From positions 1-64,000 of the forward strand of contig CALWXQ010000002.1 in NCBI GenBank assembly GCA_944385545.1: a DNA stretch of 64,000 nt, given 5' to 3'. The position numbers and the translations under genes are program-made. The notes under the pieces are model-generated. The model had not been told where the DNA came from. It saw nothing but the letters and a program-made list of their open reading frames with translations, and did not search any database. This document shows, piece after piece, positions 15,898 through 24,750 of this stretch (positions within the stretch are counted from its first letter, which is position 1; each line of letters begins with the position of its first letter). This DNA comes from an uncultured Oscillospiraceae bacterium. GTDB taxonomy: Bacteria > Bacillota > Clostridia > Oscillospirales > Oscillospiraceae.

Positions 15898-17271
15898 TTG
15901 AACAGCAAAAGCCGGAGCATGCTGCAAGGGCCTCTGCTCCAAAGCATTCTGACCTATACCATTCCTATCATTCTGACCAGTCTGTTGCAGCTACTGTTCA
16001 ACGCCGCGGATCTGATCGTGGTAGGCCGCTTCTGCGGCAGCGTCTCCGTGGCGGCGGTGGGCGCCACCGGAGCGCTGACCAATCTGCTGGTCAACTTCTT
16101 CATCGGCCTGTCGGTAGGCGCGGGCGTTACCGTCGCCCACGGTCTGGGCAGCCGGGAGAACCGGGTGGTGCACTGCACCGTACATACCGCTCTGCCCACC
16201 GCCCTGGTCAGCGGCGTGGTGCTCTCTATAATCGGCATCTCCTTTTCCGAGGATCTGCTGCGGCTCATGGATACGCCGGACAACGTGCTTCCCCTGTCCA
16301 CGGTTTATATGGAGATCTACTTTTCCGGCATCACCTTCACCATGATCTACAATTTCTGCGCCGCCATTCTGCGGGCGGCGGGAGATACCAAAAGCCCCCT
16401 GATCTACCTGTCCATCGCAGGTGTGGTGAATGTGGTTCTCAATGTATTCTTTGTCACTGTGTTCCACATGAACGTGGCAGGCGTTGCCCTGGCTACCACC
16501 ATTTCCCAGGGGATCTCGGCGGTGCTGGTGGTGCTGGCCCTGATGCGGCGTACCGACGCCTGCAAGCTCACGCTGTCCAAAATGCGTTTTTACAAGCCAC
16601 AGCTGTTGAAAATGATTCGCATCGGTCTTCCCGCCGGCGTCCAGGGCTCCCTGTTCTCCATTTCCAATGTGCTGATCCAGTCCTCGGTGAACTCCTTCGG
16701 GGATATCTTCATGTCCGGCAACGCCGCTGCCGCCAACATCGAGGGCTTCCTTTACGTGTGCATGAACGCCTTCCACCAAACAGCGGTAAACTTTATCGGT
16801 CAGAACGCCGGCGCCAAGCAGTATCCCCGGGTATACCGGACAGTTTGGATCTGCCTGGGCTGCGTCACAGCAGTGGGGCTGAGCCTGGGTACGGTGGGCT
16901 ATCTTTTGGGGCCGCAGCTGCTGTCCATCTACATCACCGACTCCCAGGAGGCCATTTCCTACGGTATGATCCGGCTGAGCTATATCTGCCTGCCCTACTT
17001 CCTGTGCGGACTGATGGATGTGACCACCGGCGCCCTCCGGGGCCTGGGCGCTTCCTTCGTCCCCATGGTCATCTCCGTTTTGGGCGTATGCGGCCTACGG
17101 ATCGGTTGGATCTACACCATTTTCCAGCTTCCCCAGTACCACACCCCCCAGTGCCTGTACTTCTCCTACCCCATCTCCTGGGCTTTGACCTTCCTGGTTC
17201 AGCTGGTCGCTCTGTTGGTGGTATACCGCCGGCACGTCAAGGCTCTGTCCCCGGAGTTGCATGCCATCTAA
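15898..17271 (+). CDS. MATE family efflux transporter
   Basis: 457 residues, twelve hydrophobic segments in two similar halves, as in the MATE/MatE family of cation-coupled exporters of drugs or metabolites. Family features include AADLIVVGRFCGSVSVAAVG in helix 2 and repeats of NLLVNFFIGLSVGAGV. The start is TTG at 15898, preceded by GAGGTG. The substrate cannot be told from sequence. Confidence 0.88.
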   Translation: MNSKSRSMLQGPLLQSILTYTIPIILTSLLQLLFNAADLIVVGRFCGSVSVAAVGATGALTNLLVNFFIGLSVGAGVTVAHGLGSRENRVVHCTVHTALPTALVSGVVLSIIGISFSEDLLRLMDTPDNVLPLSTVYMEIYFSGITFTMIYNFCAAILRAAGDTKSPLIYLSIAGVVNVVLNVFFVTVFHMNVAGVALATTISQGISAVLVVLALMRRTDACKLTLSKMRFYKPQLLKMIRIGLPAGVQGSLFSISNVLIQSSVNSFGDIFMSGNAAAANIEGFLYVCMNAFHQTAVNFIGQNAGAKQYPRVYRTVWICLGCVTAVGLSLGTVGYLLGPQLLSIYITDSQEAISYGMIRLSYICLPYFLCGLMDVTTGALRGLGASFVPMVISVLGVCGLRIGWIYTIFQLPQYHTPQCLYFSYPISWALTFLVQLVALLVVYRRHVKALSPELHAI

Positions 17272-17354
17272 AAGGCCCGATTTCCTACGCCGTTGCCAGG
17301 CGAATCGCCAAACAAGCAGAGCATCCCGGAGTCGAACGACCCCTACAAATCCAA

Positions 17355-17400
17355 AACGTCCCCGGGCGCGCGGTCCAAGCCGCCGCCCGGGGACGTTATT
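17355..17400. terminator. bidirectional terminator between the MATE and MFS genes
   Basis: AACGTCCCCGGGC pairs with GCCCGGGGACGTT, 13 bp, with T-rich sequence on both sides (ATTTT on plus, TTTTGGATTTG on minus). It separates convergent genes. Confidence 0.75.
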
Positions 17401-17402
17401 TT

Positions 17403-18590
17403 CTATACCTTGGCAGGCCTGTGCCGCTTCAGCAGGAAGATCCCGGTCAGAAGCGCCAGAGGGAACACCATAGCCGTCAAGATCCCCAGTTTCAGGTTCT
17501 CCCCGGCGGCGCTGGAAACCATTCCCACCAGGGTCGGCCCACCGGAGCAGCCCAGGTCTCCCCCCAGGGCCAGCAGGGCGAACATAGCCGTACCGCCCCG
17601 AGGCAAGGATGCCGCGGCTTTGCTGAAGGTTCCCGGCCACAGGGTTCCCACAGACAAGCCGCACAGCCCGCAGGCCAGCAGACTTAACTGGGGCAGCGGC
17701 AGGAATACGATCCCCAGGTACGCTGCCAGACATAGCACCGTGCTGCCGGTCATGAACCGATCCAGTTGAATCCGGTCGCCGAACTTTCCGTAGAAGGCTC
17801 TGGTCAGGCCCATCATCACCGCAAAGAGCATGGGTCCCGCCAGATCGCCGGCGGTTTTGGAAATCCCCAGGCCCTTTTCGGCAAAGGTGGACGCCCACTG
17901 GCTCACCGCCTGTTCACTGGCTCCGGAGCACACCATCATGATCAACAGGATCCAGAACACCTTGTCCCGGAACAACTCCCCCAGGCGAAGGCCCCGCTCT
18001 CCCTCGGGGATCAGGGGCGCGATGGGGACTGTGGTAAACGCGATTCCGTTGCACACCGGGATCACAGCCCAGAACAGGCACAGATACTTCCAGTTTTCAA
18101 TGCCCAATGTCTGAAAAAACACCGTAGACAGCAGCACTACGCCCACATGGCCCCAGCAGTAGAAGGAATGGAGCATGCTCATAGCCTGCTCCTTGTGATC
18201 CGAAGGACATGCCTCCATCACCGGACTGACCAGCACCTCCAGCAGACCGCCGCCGATGGCGTAGATCATCACCGAGATTAAGATCCCGGCAAAGGGAGAC
18301 GGCAGCGCTTCCGGCAGTACCGACAGCAGAATCAGTCCGGCGGCGGAAGCCACATGGGCAGCGACCATACAGACCCGGTATCCGATCTTGTCCACAAAGG
18401 CCACGGACAGCAGATCCACCAGCAGCTGGACGCCGAAATTGAAGGTAACCAGCAACGTGATCCGGGACAGTGGAATATCATAGGTTCTTTGCAGGGTCAA
18501 AAACAGAAGGGGCACAAAGTTATTCACGATGGCCTGGACAATGTAGCCCACAAAGCAGGCGGTTATGGTTCTGTCATAACGGTGATTCAT
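17403..18590 (-). CDS. MFS transporter
   Basis: 395 residues, about twelve membrane helices. The loop pattern (DKIGYRVCMVAAH after helix 2 and YGKFGDRIQLDR after helix 8) is that of the major facilitator superfamily, FucP/YfkF-like branch. ATG 18590 was chosen because GAGG lies 8 bases before it; the frame extends upstream into a repeat element. The substrate is unknown. The promoter region upstream is occupied by repeat element copy A, so that element may carry or have replaced the promoter. Confidence 0.85.
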   Translation of the reverse strand: MNHRYDRTITACFVGYIVQAIVNNFVPLLFLTLQRTYDIPLSRITLLVTFNFGVQLLVDLLSVAFVDKIGYRVCMVAAHVASAAGLILLSVLPEALPSPFAGILISVMIYAIGGGLLEVLVSPVMEACPSDHKEQAMSMLHSFYCWGHVGVVLLSTVFFQTLGIENWKYLCLFWAVIPVCNGIAFTTVPIAPLIPEGERGLRLGELFRDKVFWILLIMMVCSGASEQAVSQWASTFAEKGLGISKTAGDLAGPMLFAVMMGLTRAFYGKFGDRIQLDRFMTGSTVLCLAAYLGIVFLPLPQLSLLACGLCGLSVGTLWPGTFSKAAASLPRGGTAMFALLALGGDLGCSGGPTLVGMVSSAAGENLKLGILTAMVFPLALLTGIFLLKRHRPAKV

Positions 18591-18606
18591 GAAACGTTCC
18601 TCAAAC

Positions 18607-18775
18607 TTAGGGAAGCTCTGATTAAATCGGCAAGAGCTGATGCCGAGAGATTTTGACTCAGCCGAAAGTTTAAAAAGTGGAGGAATACTGTATGTATTTC
18701 CCACTTTTTAAACTGCACGGATGGGGCAAAAGATCCGGCATTCAGCCGAAGACGATTTATTCAGAGCTTCCTTAG
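18607..18775 (-). repeat. inverted-repeat element, copy A (MITE-like)
   Basis: About 169 bp. The ends are imperfect inverted repeats: AGGGAAGCTCTGATTAAAT on the left, and AAGGAAGCTCTGAATAAAT when the right end is reverse-complemented. Inside is a 13-bp perfect stem, TTTAAAAAGTGG/CCACTTTTTAAA (18669-18711), that could terminate in either direction. No coding capacity. Copies B, C and D are at 37891, 63631 and 52345. It starts about 20 bases past the stop of the gene at 18796. Confidence 0.75.
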
Positions 18776-18795
18776 AGAATACAGCGGATTCGCGC

Positions 18796-19317
18796 TTACA
18801 GCACTGTGCACTTTTCCGGGGGCAACTGCCCGGTGATCAGCGTCCAAACCCCGGCGGCGTCCCCGCCTTCCATGCAGGTGTGCGGCAGGATAAAGCTTCT
18901 CTGGGGCGTGATAAACAGGTAGGTAGCCAGGGTGTCCCGGTAGGCGTGATGGATCTTCTTCCAGGGATACCGGGCCTCCTCCTTCTCGTTGTACACATGG
19001 ATCCCGTCCTTCCGGTCGGTCAGCTCCAGGGTATAGACATGTTTTCCCCGCTTCAGTCCCAGCTGGGTGATCTGCTTATTCAGCGACAGGAAGAAATTCA
19101 CCGCCAGCAGCGCCGGAACCCCCAGTCCTACCGCCAGCAGCACGCTGCCAAGCAGAACCGCTCCGGAGACCCGGCGCATGGAAAAGCAGATTCCGGCGCT
19201 GACCGCCAGGATCAGCGCGAACAGCACCGGATTGCGCCACAGCTTCCGGCGGCGAAACACATCAAACATGGTAAACCGGCGAAAGATCTCATCTGTCAAA
19301 ATGACCTCAATGATCAT
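18796..19317 (-). CDS. small membrane protein with YcxB-like C-terminal region
   Basis: 173 residues. Two hydrophobic helices (about 30-48 and 54-74, SGAVLLGSVLLAVGLGVPAL) are followed by a soluble part with the pattern YPWKKIHHAY...TYLFITPQRSFILPHTCM, which resembles the YcxB family of Firmicutes. No catalytic function is known. The start at 19317 (GGAGG 5 bases upstream) is preferred over 19329, but both are possible. It is divergent from the histidine kinase gene. Confidence 0.5.
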   Translation of the reverse strand: MIIEVILTDEIFRRFTMFDVFRRRKLWRNPVLFALILAVSAGICFSMRRVSGAVLLGSVLLAVGLGVPALLAVNFFLSLNKQITQLGLKRGKHVYTLELTDRKDGIHVYNEKEEARYPWKKIHHAYRDTLATYLFITPQRSFILPHTCMEGGDAAGVWTLITGQLPPEKCTVL

Positions 19318-19365
19318 AAAGCCCTCCATTCCGCCGCTCCCGGCGGCTTATGGTAAAGTATGTAT

Positions 19366-19394
19366 ACTATAGCATAAATCTCCCGGCCAGGCAA
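19366..19394 (-). promoter_or_regulatory. sigma-A promoter of the small membrane protein gene
   Basis: TTGCCT (19389-19394) and TATAGT (19366-19371) on the minus strand, 17-base spacer. Confidence 0.6.
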
Positions 19395-19405
19395 CGGTGA
19401 AAGTC

Positions 19406-19434
19406 TTGAAAAACCCGAAAAGGGATGGTATGAT
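19406..19434 (+). promoter_or_regulatory. sigma-A promoter of the two-component operon
   Basis: TTGAAA (19406-19411), 17 bases, TATGAT (19429-19434). It is back to back with the minus-strand promoter at 19366-19394. Confidence 0.7.
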
Positions 19435-19460
19435 AAGAAATATCGGGGAAAAGGGGGCTT

Positions 19461-20999
19461 ATGCGGATGAAATCACCGGCCATGCAAAAATCCCTGCTCA
19501 ACCGCATCGCCCTGTCCGTCCTGGCGTTTTTCGCGGCGCTGCTGCTGGAGCTGGGTATCAGTTATTACCAGAACGCCTACGTCACACAGCCCCAGGAGCG
19601 CCGTTCTCAGCAGATCCGGATCATCAGCCAGTTCCTCAACGGCGTGGAGCAGAGCATCCAGGCCCTCAGCGATTTTCGCTGGGACTACGACGAGATCCCG
19701 GAGCTGATCCAGACCCTGGACAGCTCCCAGGAGGAAGCCTCCCAGCTCCTTTCCCAGCTGGATCTGCGCCTGGGCCAGGGCAGCGAGGAGCAGTATCTGC
19801 TCTCCAACGCCTCAGCCACCACCTACCGCACCTTTTCTGAGCTGACCGACGAGATTCAGCAGCTGCTTCAGGAGGATCGCCGTGACGAGGCGGCGGAGCT
19901 GTTCTACGCCAGCGCCGCCCCCTGCGGCTCGTACATGCGTCAGTACATCCAGCAGCTTCTGGAGTGCGCCATCCGGGACAGCCAAAGCGCCTATTCCCAG
20001 CTCTCCCGGCGCAGCAACCTTCTGGAGCGGCTGCAATTGGCGGTGAGCTGCCTGTGCATGCTCCTGGCCGCGACTACTGCCTACTCTCTGTTCATCCTCC
20101 TGCGCTCCGTCCGGCAGATGGCTAGCGCTTCCGTTGCCATCAGTCGAGGGGATCTGGACACCCCGGATGTGGATGAAAGCCGCCAGGACGAGATCGGCCA
20201 CATGGCCCGGGCCTTCAATGAAATGAAGCGCTCCATGAAGCGCCAGGTTCAGACCCTGGAAGAGAAGAACGAAATGGAGCGCACCCTGTTCAAAAAGGAA
20301 AACGAGGCGCTGGAGCTGCGCAGCCTCATGGAGCAGGAGAAATTGCAGAAGCTGCGCAGCCAGATCAACCCCCACTTTTTGTTCAACACCCTGAACGTGA
20401 TCCTCTATACCGCCCGCCAGGAGGGCGCCGAGAAGACCCAGTCTCTCATTGCCTCTTTGTCCAGTCTGTTCCGCTACGCCCTGGGCAGCAACGCTTCCCT
20501 GGTGCCGCTGGCCCGGGAGGTGCGGATCGTGGACGCGTTTTACGCTCTGAACAAGGTTCGGTTCGGTGACCGGGTGGCCCTGCACTGGTCTTATTCCCCG
20601 GACATCGACCTGACCGAGACCCTGACCCCCTCCTTCCTGATCCAGCCCTTGGTGGAAAACGCCTTCAAGCACGGCATCGTTCCCAAGGAGGAAGGCGGCA
20701 CCGTAGAAATCCGCATAGAGCCGGAGGGGGATTTGTTAAAGATCCTGGTTTCGGACGACGGCGTCGGCATTCCGGAGGCGGCTCTGGAGGATCTCCGGCG
20801 GAGTCTGCTGGATCCGACGGATCGGGAAAACCATATCGGCCTTGCCAACGTTTCCGCCAGGCTGCGTCTGTTGGGAGAGGCCTACGGTCTGTCCATCCAC
20901 TCCCTGCCGGGCAGCGGGACCCAAGTGGAGCTTCGGCTCCCCTTGGTGATACAACAAAGTGACGAGGAGACAGAGTATGAAGATTCTGATAGCCGATGA
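19461..20999 (+). CDS. sensor histidine kinase, YesM/LytS type
   Basis: 512 residues. Helix 1 at about 12-34, an outer sensor region of about 155 residues rich in Gln/Leu heptads, and helix 2 at about 194-217. A HAMP linker (about 218-270) and coiled coil lead to the His_kinase domain with RSQINPHFLFNTLN (phospho-histidine near residue 304). The HATPase domain has NAFKHG, DDGVGIP and GLANVSARL. This class phosphorylates AraC-type response regulators, which is what the next gene encodes. It overlaps that gene by 23 bases. Confidence 0.92.
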   Translation: MRMKSPAMQKSLLNRIALSVLAFFAALLLELGISYYQNAYVTQPQERRSQQIRIISQFLNGVEQSIQALSDFRWDYDEIPELIQTLDSSQEEASQLLSQLDLRLGQGSEEQYLLSNASATTYRTFSELTDEIQQLLQEDRRDEAAELFYASAAPCGSYMRQYIQQLLECAIRDSQSAYSQLSRRSNLLERLQLAVSCLCMLLAATTAYSLFILLRSVRQMASASVAISRGDLDTPDVDESRQDEIGHMARAFNEMKRSMKRQVQTLEEKNEMERTLFKKENEALELRSLMEQEKLQKLRSQINPHFLFNTLNVILYTARQEGAEKTQSLIASLSSLFRYALGSNASLVPLAREVRIVDAFYALNKVRFGDRVALHWSYSPDIDLTETLTPSFLIQPLVENAFKHGIVPKEEGGTVEIRIEPEGDLLKILVSDDGVGIPEAALEDLRRSLLDPTDRENHIGLANVSARLRLLGEAYGLSIHSLPGSGTQVELRLPLVIQQSDEETEYEDSDSR

Positions 21000-21759
21000 C
21001 GAATATCTGGAGCGGGAAATGCTGGAATCCATTCTGGAGAAGCACTTCGGCTCCGAAGTGCAGATCCGCATGGCGGAAAACGGCCGTCAGGCGGTGGATA
21101 TTGCCGCCATCTGGAACGCGGACGTGATCCTCATGGATATCGAAATGCCCGGCATCAACGGCATGGAAGCCGCCCGCCGGATCCTGGATCCGGGCAGCGG
21201 CGTCAAGCTGATCTTCGTCACTGCCTACGGCGTCTTCACTTACGCCCAGGAGGCGGTGAAGCTGGGCGCATGCGACTATATCCTCAAGCCCATCCAGCCG
21301 GAGGAGGTGATCCGGGCGGTGGTTCGGGCCGTTGGCCAGGCGGAATCCCATCGCCAGCTGGAGGCGCTGGCCCCGGAAGCCAACGCCCTGGACGGCGGCG
21401 TCAGCGACAAGGCCGCCCCGCTGATCGCCCGGGTGGAAAAGTATTTGCAGCACAATTACATGCTCTTCGACATTTCCCTGGACTCGGTCAGCGCCATTTT
21501 GAACATCAATCCCTCCTATTTTTCCTCATTGTTCAAACGGAGCACCGGGATCAACTTTGTGGATTATCTGACCAATCTGCGGATCCAGGCGGCTCAGGAG
21601 CTGTTGCAGGATCCCCTGCGTTCCACCGCCGAGGTAGCCCGGCTGGTGGGCTACGAAAACGCCAACTATTTCACCCGCACCTTCAAAAAGAAAACCGGCA
21701 TGACCCCCACGGACTTCCGCCGGAGCACAGCCCGCAGCCGGGCGGGGCAGCAGCTATGA
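20977..21759 (+). CDS. response regulator with AraC-type DNA-binding domain (YesN type)
   Basis: 260 residues. The receiver domain (1-120) holds the acidic pair in IADDEYLE, the phospho-acceptor aspartate in VILMDIEMPG, and the lysine in YILKPIQPEE. A linker leads to two AraC helix-turn-helices (about 160-255), ending in YFTRTFKKKTGMTPTDFR. ATG 20977 has GAGGAG upstream; the frame opens 18 bases earlier. Its stop overlaps the start of the next gene as ATGA. It probably controls carboxylate-sugar genes nearby (inference). Confidence 0.9.
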   Translation: MKILIADDEYLEREMLESILEKHFGSEVQIRMAENGRQAVDIAAIWNADVILMDIEMPGINGMEAARRILDPGSGVKLIFVTAYGVFTYAQEAVKLGACDYILKPIQPEEVIRAVVRAVGQAESHRQLEALAPEANALDGGVSDKAAPLIARVEKYLQHNYMLFDISLDSVSAILNINPSYFSSLFKRSTGINFVDYLTNLRIQAAQELLQDPLRSTAEVARLVGYENANYFTRTFKKKTGMTPTDFRRSTARSRAGQQL

Positions 21760-22745
21760 GGCGGGCCGCGGTTATTCTGCTGGCCCTGTGTCTGGCTCTG
21801 TGGGGCTGCTCCCGGGAAGCGCCGCCCCAGGCGGAGCTGATCCTGCGCTATGCGGACAACCAGCCTCAGGACTACCCCACCACCCTGGCGGCGGAGTACT
21901 TCGCCCAGCTGGTGGAGGAACGCACCCAGGGCAGGATCCTGATCCGGGTCTACAGCAACGGCGTGCTGGGAAGCGAGAACAGCGTCTTCGAGCAAGTGCA
22001 GTTCGGCGGCATCGACTTTACCCGGGTCTCCGTAGGCACCTTGTCGGAGTATTGCCCCATTATGGAGGTATTGCAGCTTCCCTACCTCTATGATGACGCG
22101 GATCATATGTGGCGGGTATTGGACAGCAGCATCGGTGAGGACTTCCTGTCCCAGGTACGGAAAAACAATGCGGTGGGCATGAGCTGGTTTGACGCCGGGG
22201 CCAGAAGCTTTTACACCCGGCAGCCGGTGACCTGTCTGGAGGATCTCCAGGGGCTGACCATTCGGGTTCAGGAGTCCAGCTTTATGAGCCGCCTGGTGGA
22301 GTTGCTGGGGGCGGAGCCCATGCCCATCGCCTACGGGGAGGTATACTCCGCCCTGCAAACCGCCAAGATCGACGGCGCGGAAAACAACTGGCCCAGCTAT
22401 GAATCCACCGGTCATTTTGAGGCCGCCCCCTATTTCCTCCGGGACGAGCACTCCCGGTTGCCGGAAATGCAGCTGATGAGCACCGTGGCTATGGATAAGA
22501 TCGCCGATGTGGATCCGGATTATGTATCCATCGTGATCCAGTGCGCCCGGGAATCGGCCCTGTACGAGCGGGAGCTTTGGCAGCAGCAGGAGGCGGAATC
22601 GGAAGCTCTGGCCGTGGCCCTGGGCTGTCAGGTCACCGAACTGTCGGACAGCGAACTGGAACTGTTCCGTCAGGCGGTGCAGCCCATCTACGACGGCTAT
22701 TCCCAGCAGATCCAGGAGCTGATCCGCAAGATCAAGGAGTCCTGA
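21756..22745 (+). CDS. DctP-type substrate-binding lipoprotein linked to the two-component system
   Basis: 329 residues. A short signal ends in the lipobox LALWGC. The mature part is a TRAP-type (DctP) periplasmic-binding protein: YSNGVLGSENSVFEQV, LEDLQGLTIRVQ with the arginine that binds the ligand carboxylate, and YGEVYSALQTAKIDGAENN. There are no dctQ or dctM partners beside it. Instead it is translationally coupled (ATGA) to the response regulator, which suggests that it presents a carboxylate ligand to the kinase, or is a spare receptor for the TRAP system at 26-29 kb. Both ideas are inference. Confidence 0.85.
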   Translation: MRRAAVILLALCLALWGCSREAPPQAELILRYADNQPQDYPTTLAAEYFAQLVEERTQGRILIRVYSNGVLGSENSVFEQVQFGGIDFTRVSVGTLSEYCPIMEVLQLPYLYDDADHMWRVLDSSIGEDFLSQVRKNNAVGMSWFDAGARSFYTRQPVTCLEDLQGLTIRVQESSFMSRLVELLGAEPMPIAYGEVYSALQTAKIDGAENNWPSYESTGHFEAAPYFLRDEHSRLPEMQLMSTVAMDKIADVDPDYVSIVIQCARESALYERELWQQQEAESEALAVALGCQVTELSDSELELFRQAVQPIYDGYSQQIQELIRKIKES

Positions 22746-22759
22746 CCCAATAAAACCAG

Positions 22760-22799
22760 GGGTTGTCTCGAAACGTTTGTTTTGAGACAACCCCTTTCT
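22760..22799. terminator. bidirectional terminator between two convergent operons
   Basis: GGGGTTGTCTC pairs with GAGACAACCCC (22760-22770, 22785-22795), with inner AAAC/GTTT pairs; TTTCTT follows on plus and GGTTTTATT on minus. Confidence 0.85.
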
Positions 22800-23140
22800 T
22801 ATCCGGCGAAGTCTTCCCGCATAGGGGTAAAGATGTCCAGCAGGATCCCGGCCTCCAGGCAGACGCAGCCGTGGATAACGCCGTTCTGTTTCAGCATGGT
22901 ATCTCCGGCTCTCACCGTCTTGGTCACCCCGTCAATGGTGAATGAGAACACCCCGCTGACCACGTAAGTGATCTGGGTGTGGGGATGGCTGTGGAGGCTT
23001 CCCACCGCCCCTTGCGCGAAGGTATTCTCCACGCACATCAGTCCGTCGGTATAGGCCAGCACACGGCGGGTAACGCCTGCTCCGGCCTCCACCGGCCGGG
23101 CGTCCTGATGGAAGGCCCATCTGCTCCCCTTTGGGATCAT
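22799..23140 (-). CDS. kdgF: KdgF-like cupin, unsaturated uronate linearisation
   Basis: 113 residues, a single cupin barrel. The metal motif HSHPHTQITYVVSG, followed by the second motif around NGVIHGCVCLEAG and the end FTPMREDF, is the KdgF pattern. KdgF opens 4,5-unsaturated galacturonate (from pectin or alginate lyases) to the linear 5-keto-4-deoxyuronate. It is the last gene of the uronate operon and overlaps uxuB by 4 bases. A generic cupin is the alternative. Confidence 0.75.
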   Translation of the reverse strand: MIPKGSRWAFHQDARPVEAGAGVTRRVLAYTDGLMCVENTFAQGAVGSLHSHPHTQITYVVSGVFSFTIDGVTKTVRAGDTMLKQNGVIHGCVCLEAGILLDIFTPMREDFAG

Positions 23141-24750
23141 ACCAATTCCTCCAGGGTCTTGGCCACAGCCCCGGGGCCTGCCAGCATTCTGCGCAGGTGA
23201 TCCGTGACCTTCTCCGCCAGGCCCACCTCATACAGATCCACCGCGAACAGGGCCTGATTGGACAGAATGGGGCGCAGCACCGCCTCGCCGGCAGTCTCCG
23301 GCCGCCCCAGGGCTACCCCGGCCAGTTGCTCCTGGAGGGTTGCCAGCATGGGATCGCTGCTGCAAGCCATTTCCTTGCCGCCGTCATCCACGCCCAGCAG
23401 ATACCGCAGCCATCCGGCCAGCACCAGAGGCACATAGGTCAGGCTGGCCGGATCCAGATCCTCCCGGGCCGCGTAGCTTTTGATGGTCTCGCCGAAGCGG
23501 ATGGGAATTTTCTGGCTGGTGTCTGTGGCGATGCGCTGGGGGGTGTCGGGAATGAAGGGATTGGGAAGCCGCTGCTGCACCACTTCATCAATAAAGTCCC
23601 TGGGGCTGAGGATTTTGGGATCCACCACCACCGGCAAGCCCTCGGTGTAGCCCACGCCCTTGACCAGGGCTGTCAGCCTGGGATCCTGCATTTCCGCCGC
23701 GATGGATCCATAGCCCAGCAGGCAGCCGTAGACCGCCAGAGCCGTGTGCAGCGGGTTAAGGCAGGTGGTGACCTTCATTTTTTCCGTATTGTTCACCGTA
23801 TCCCGGTCGGTCATATAGACCCCGGCCTTCTCCAGCGGCGGACGGCCGTTGGGGAATCGATCCTCGATCACCAGATATTGAGGCGCTTCCGCATTGACGA
23901 AGGGAGCGATAAAGGTATTCTTAGAGGTAATCACCGGGGCCATATCCTGAATCCCGGCAGCTGCCAGGGCCTCCTCCACCACCTTGGCCGGGCGGGGGGT
24001 GATCTTATCGATCATGCTCCAGGGGAAGGAGACGGTGGTCTCGTCCGCCACCCAGGCGGCAAATTCCTTGGTCACATAGCCCTTCTCCAGCCACTTTTCC
24101 GTCACCGTCAGAATGGAGGAGCGGAGCTTCTCCCCGTTGTGGGAGCAGTTGTCCATGCTCACCACCGCCAGGGGCCGTCCGCCGCCGAGGAACCGCTCAT
24201 ACAGCAAAGACGTCACCAGGGACATGGCGTGGACGCAGTCCTCCGGCCCCTTCTCAAAATCCGCCAGGACGAAGGGGAAGAATTCCCCGGCCATATTCTT
24301 CAGGGCATAACCCTTTTCCGTAATGGTAAAGGAGATCATCTGCAGACCGGGGCAGCGGAAGGCTGCTTTCAGGGCCTCCAGATCCCGGGGGAACTGCTTT
24401 CCTGCCCGGAAGCCCTTGGCGATGGAAGCCACCACTTCCTTTTTCATGGAGCCGTCCGGCAGGAGGCTGACCAGCAGTGTCATGGAATCCTGGGGATCAT
24501 AGATCTTGTCGATGATGTCATAGTCAAAGGTATCCGCCGCCAGGATCCCCCGATCCGCCAGCCCCTGCTCCAGCAGTTCCTGCTGCAGCTTGGCAATGAA
24601 GCCGCGGAAAATGTTCCCCGCGCCGAAGTGGATCCACACAGGCTCCGCCAGGGTGCGGCTGCACATAGCATCCCAGTCAAAGTCCGGCAGCTTCACACCG
24701 GCTGCCGTCCAGGAAGCCCGTTGCGTCAAAGCGTTACGATTCAGTTTCAT
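23137..24750 (-). CDS. uxuB: fructuronate reductase / mannitol-dehydrogenase family (UxuB-like)
   Basis: 537 residues of the long-chain polyol dehydrogenase family. The nucleotide-binding part is marked by IHFGAGNIFRGFIAKLQQEL. The catalytic region includes the family lysine within TDRDTVNNTEKMKVTTCLNP and the His of NPLHTALAVYG. In UxuB this reduces fructuronate to mannonate with NADH. Neighbours (TRAP uptake, KdgF) support uronate use; tagaturonate or mannitol are alternatives. ATG 24750 has GGGAGG 8 bases upstream. Confidence 0.82.
   Translation of the reverse strand: MKLNRNALTQRASWTAAGVKLPDFDWDAMCSRTLAEPVWIHFGAGNIFRGFIAKLQQELLEQGLADRGILAADTFDYDIIDKIYDPQDSMTLLVSLLPDGSMKKEVVASIAKGFRAGKQFPRDLEALKAAFRCPGLQMISFTITEKGYALKNMAGEFFPFVLADFEKGPEDCVHAMSLVTSLLYERFLGGGRPLAVVSMDNCSHNGEKLRSSILTVTEKWLEKGYVTKEFAAWVADETTVSFPWSMIDKITPRPAKVVEEALAAAGIQDMAPVITSKNTFIAPFVNAEAPQYLVIEDRFPNGRPPLEKAGVYMTDRDTVNNTEKMKVTTCLNPLHTALAVYGCLLGYGSIAAEMQDPRLTALVKGVGYTEGLPVVVDPKILSPRDFIDEVVQQRLPNPFIPDTPQRIATDTSQKIPIRFGETIKSYAAREDLDPASLTYVPLVLAGWLRYLLGVDDGGKEMACSSDPMLATLQEQLAGVALGRPETAGEAVLRPILSNQALFAVDLYEVGLAEKVTDHLRRMLAGPGAVAKTLEELV

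Noticed and set aside
17305..17350. tRNA-like 3' end (a TTCGACTCC stretch on the minus strand) after the MATE gene
   Set aside because: The T-stem does not pair, and no anticodon or D arm can be found; the short palindrome GTCGTTCGAC explains the look.
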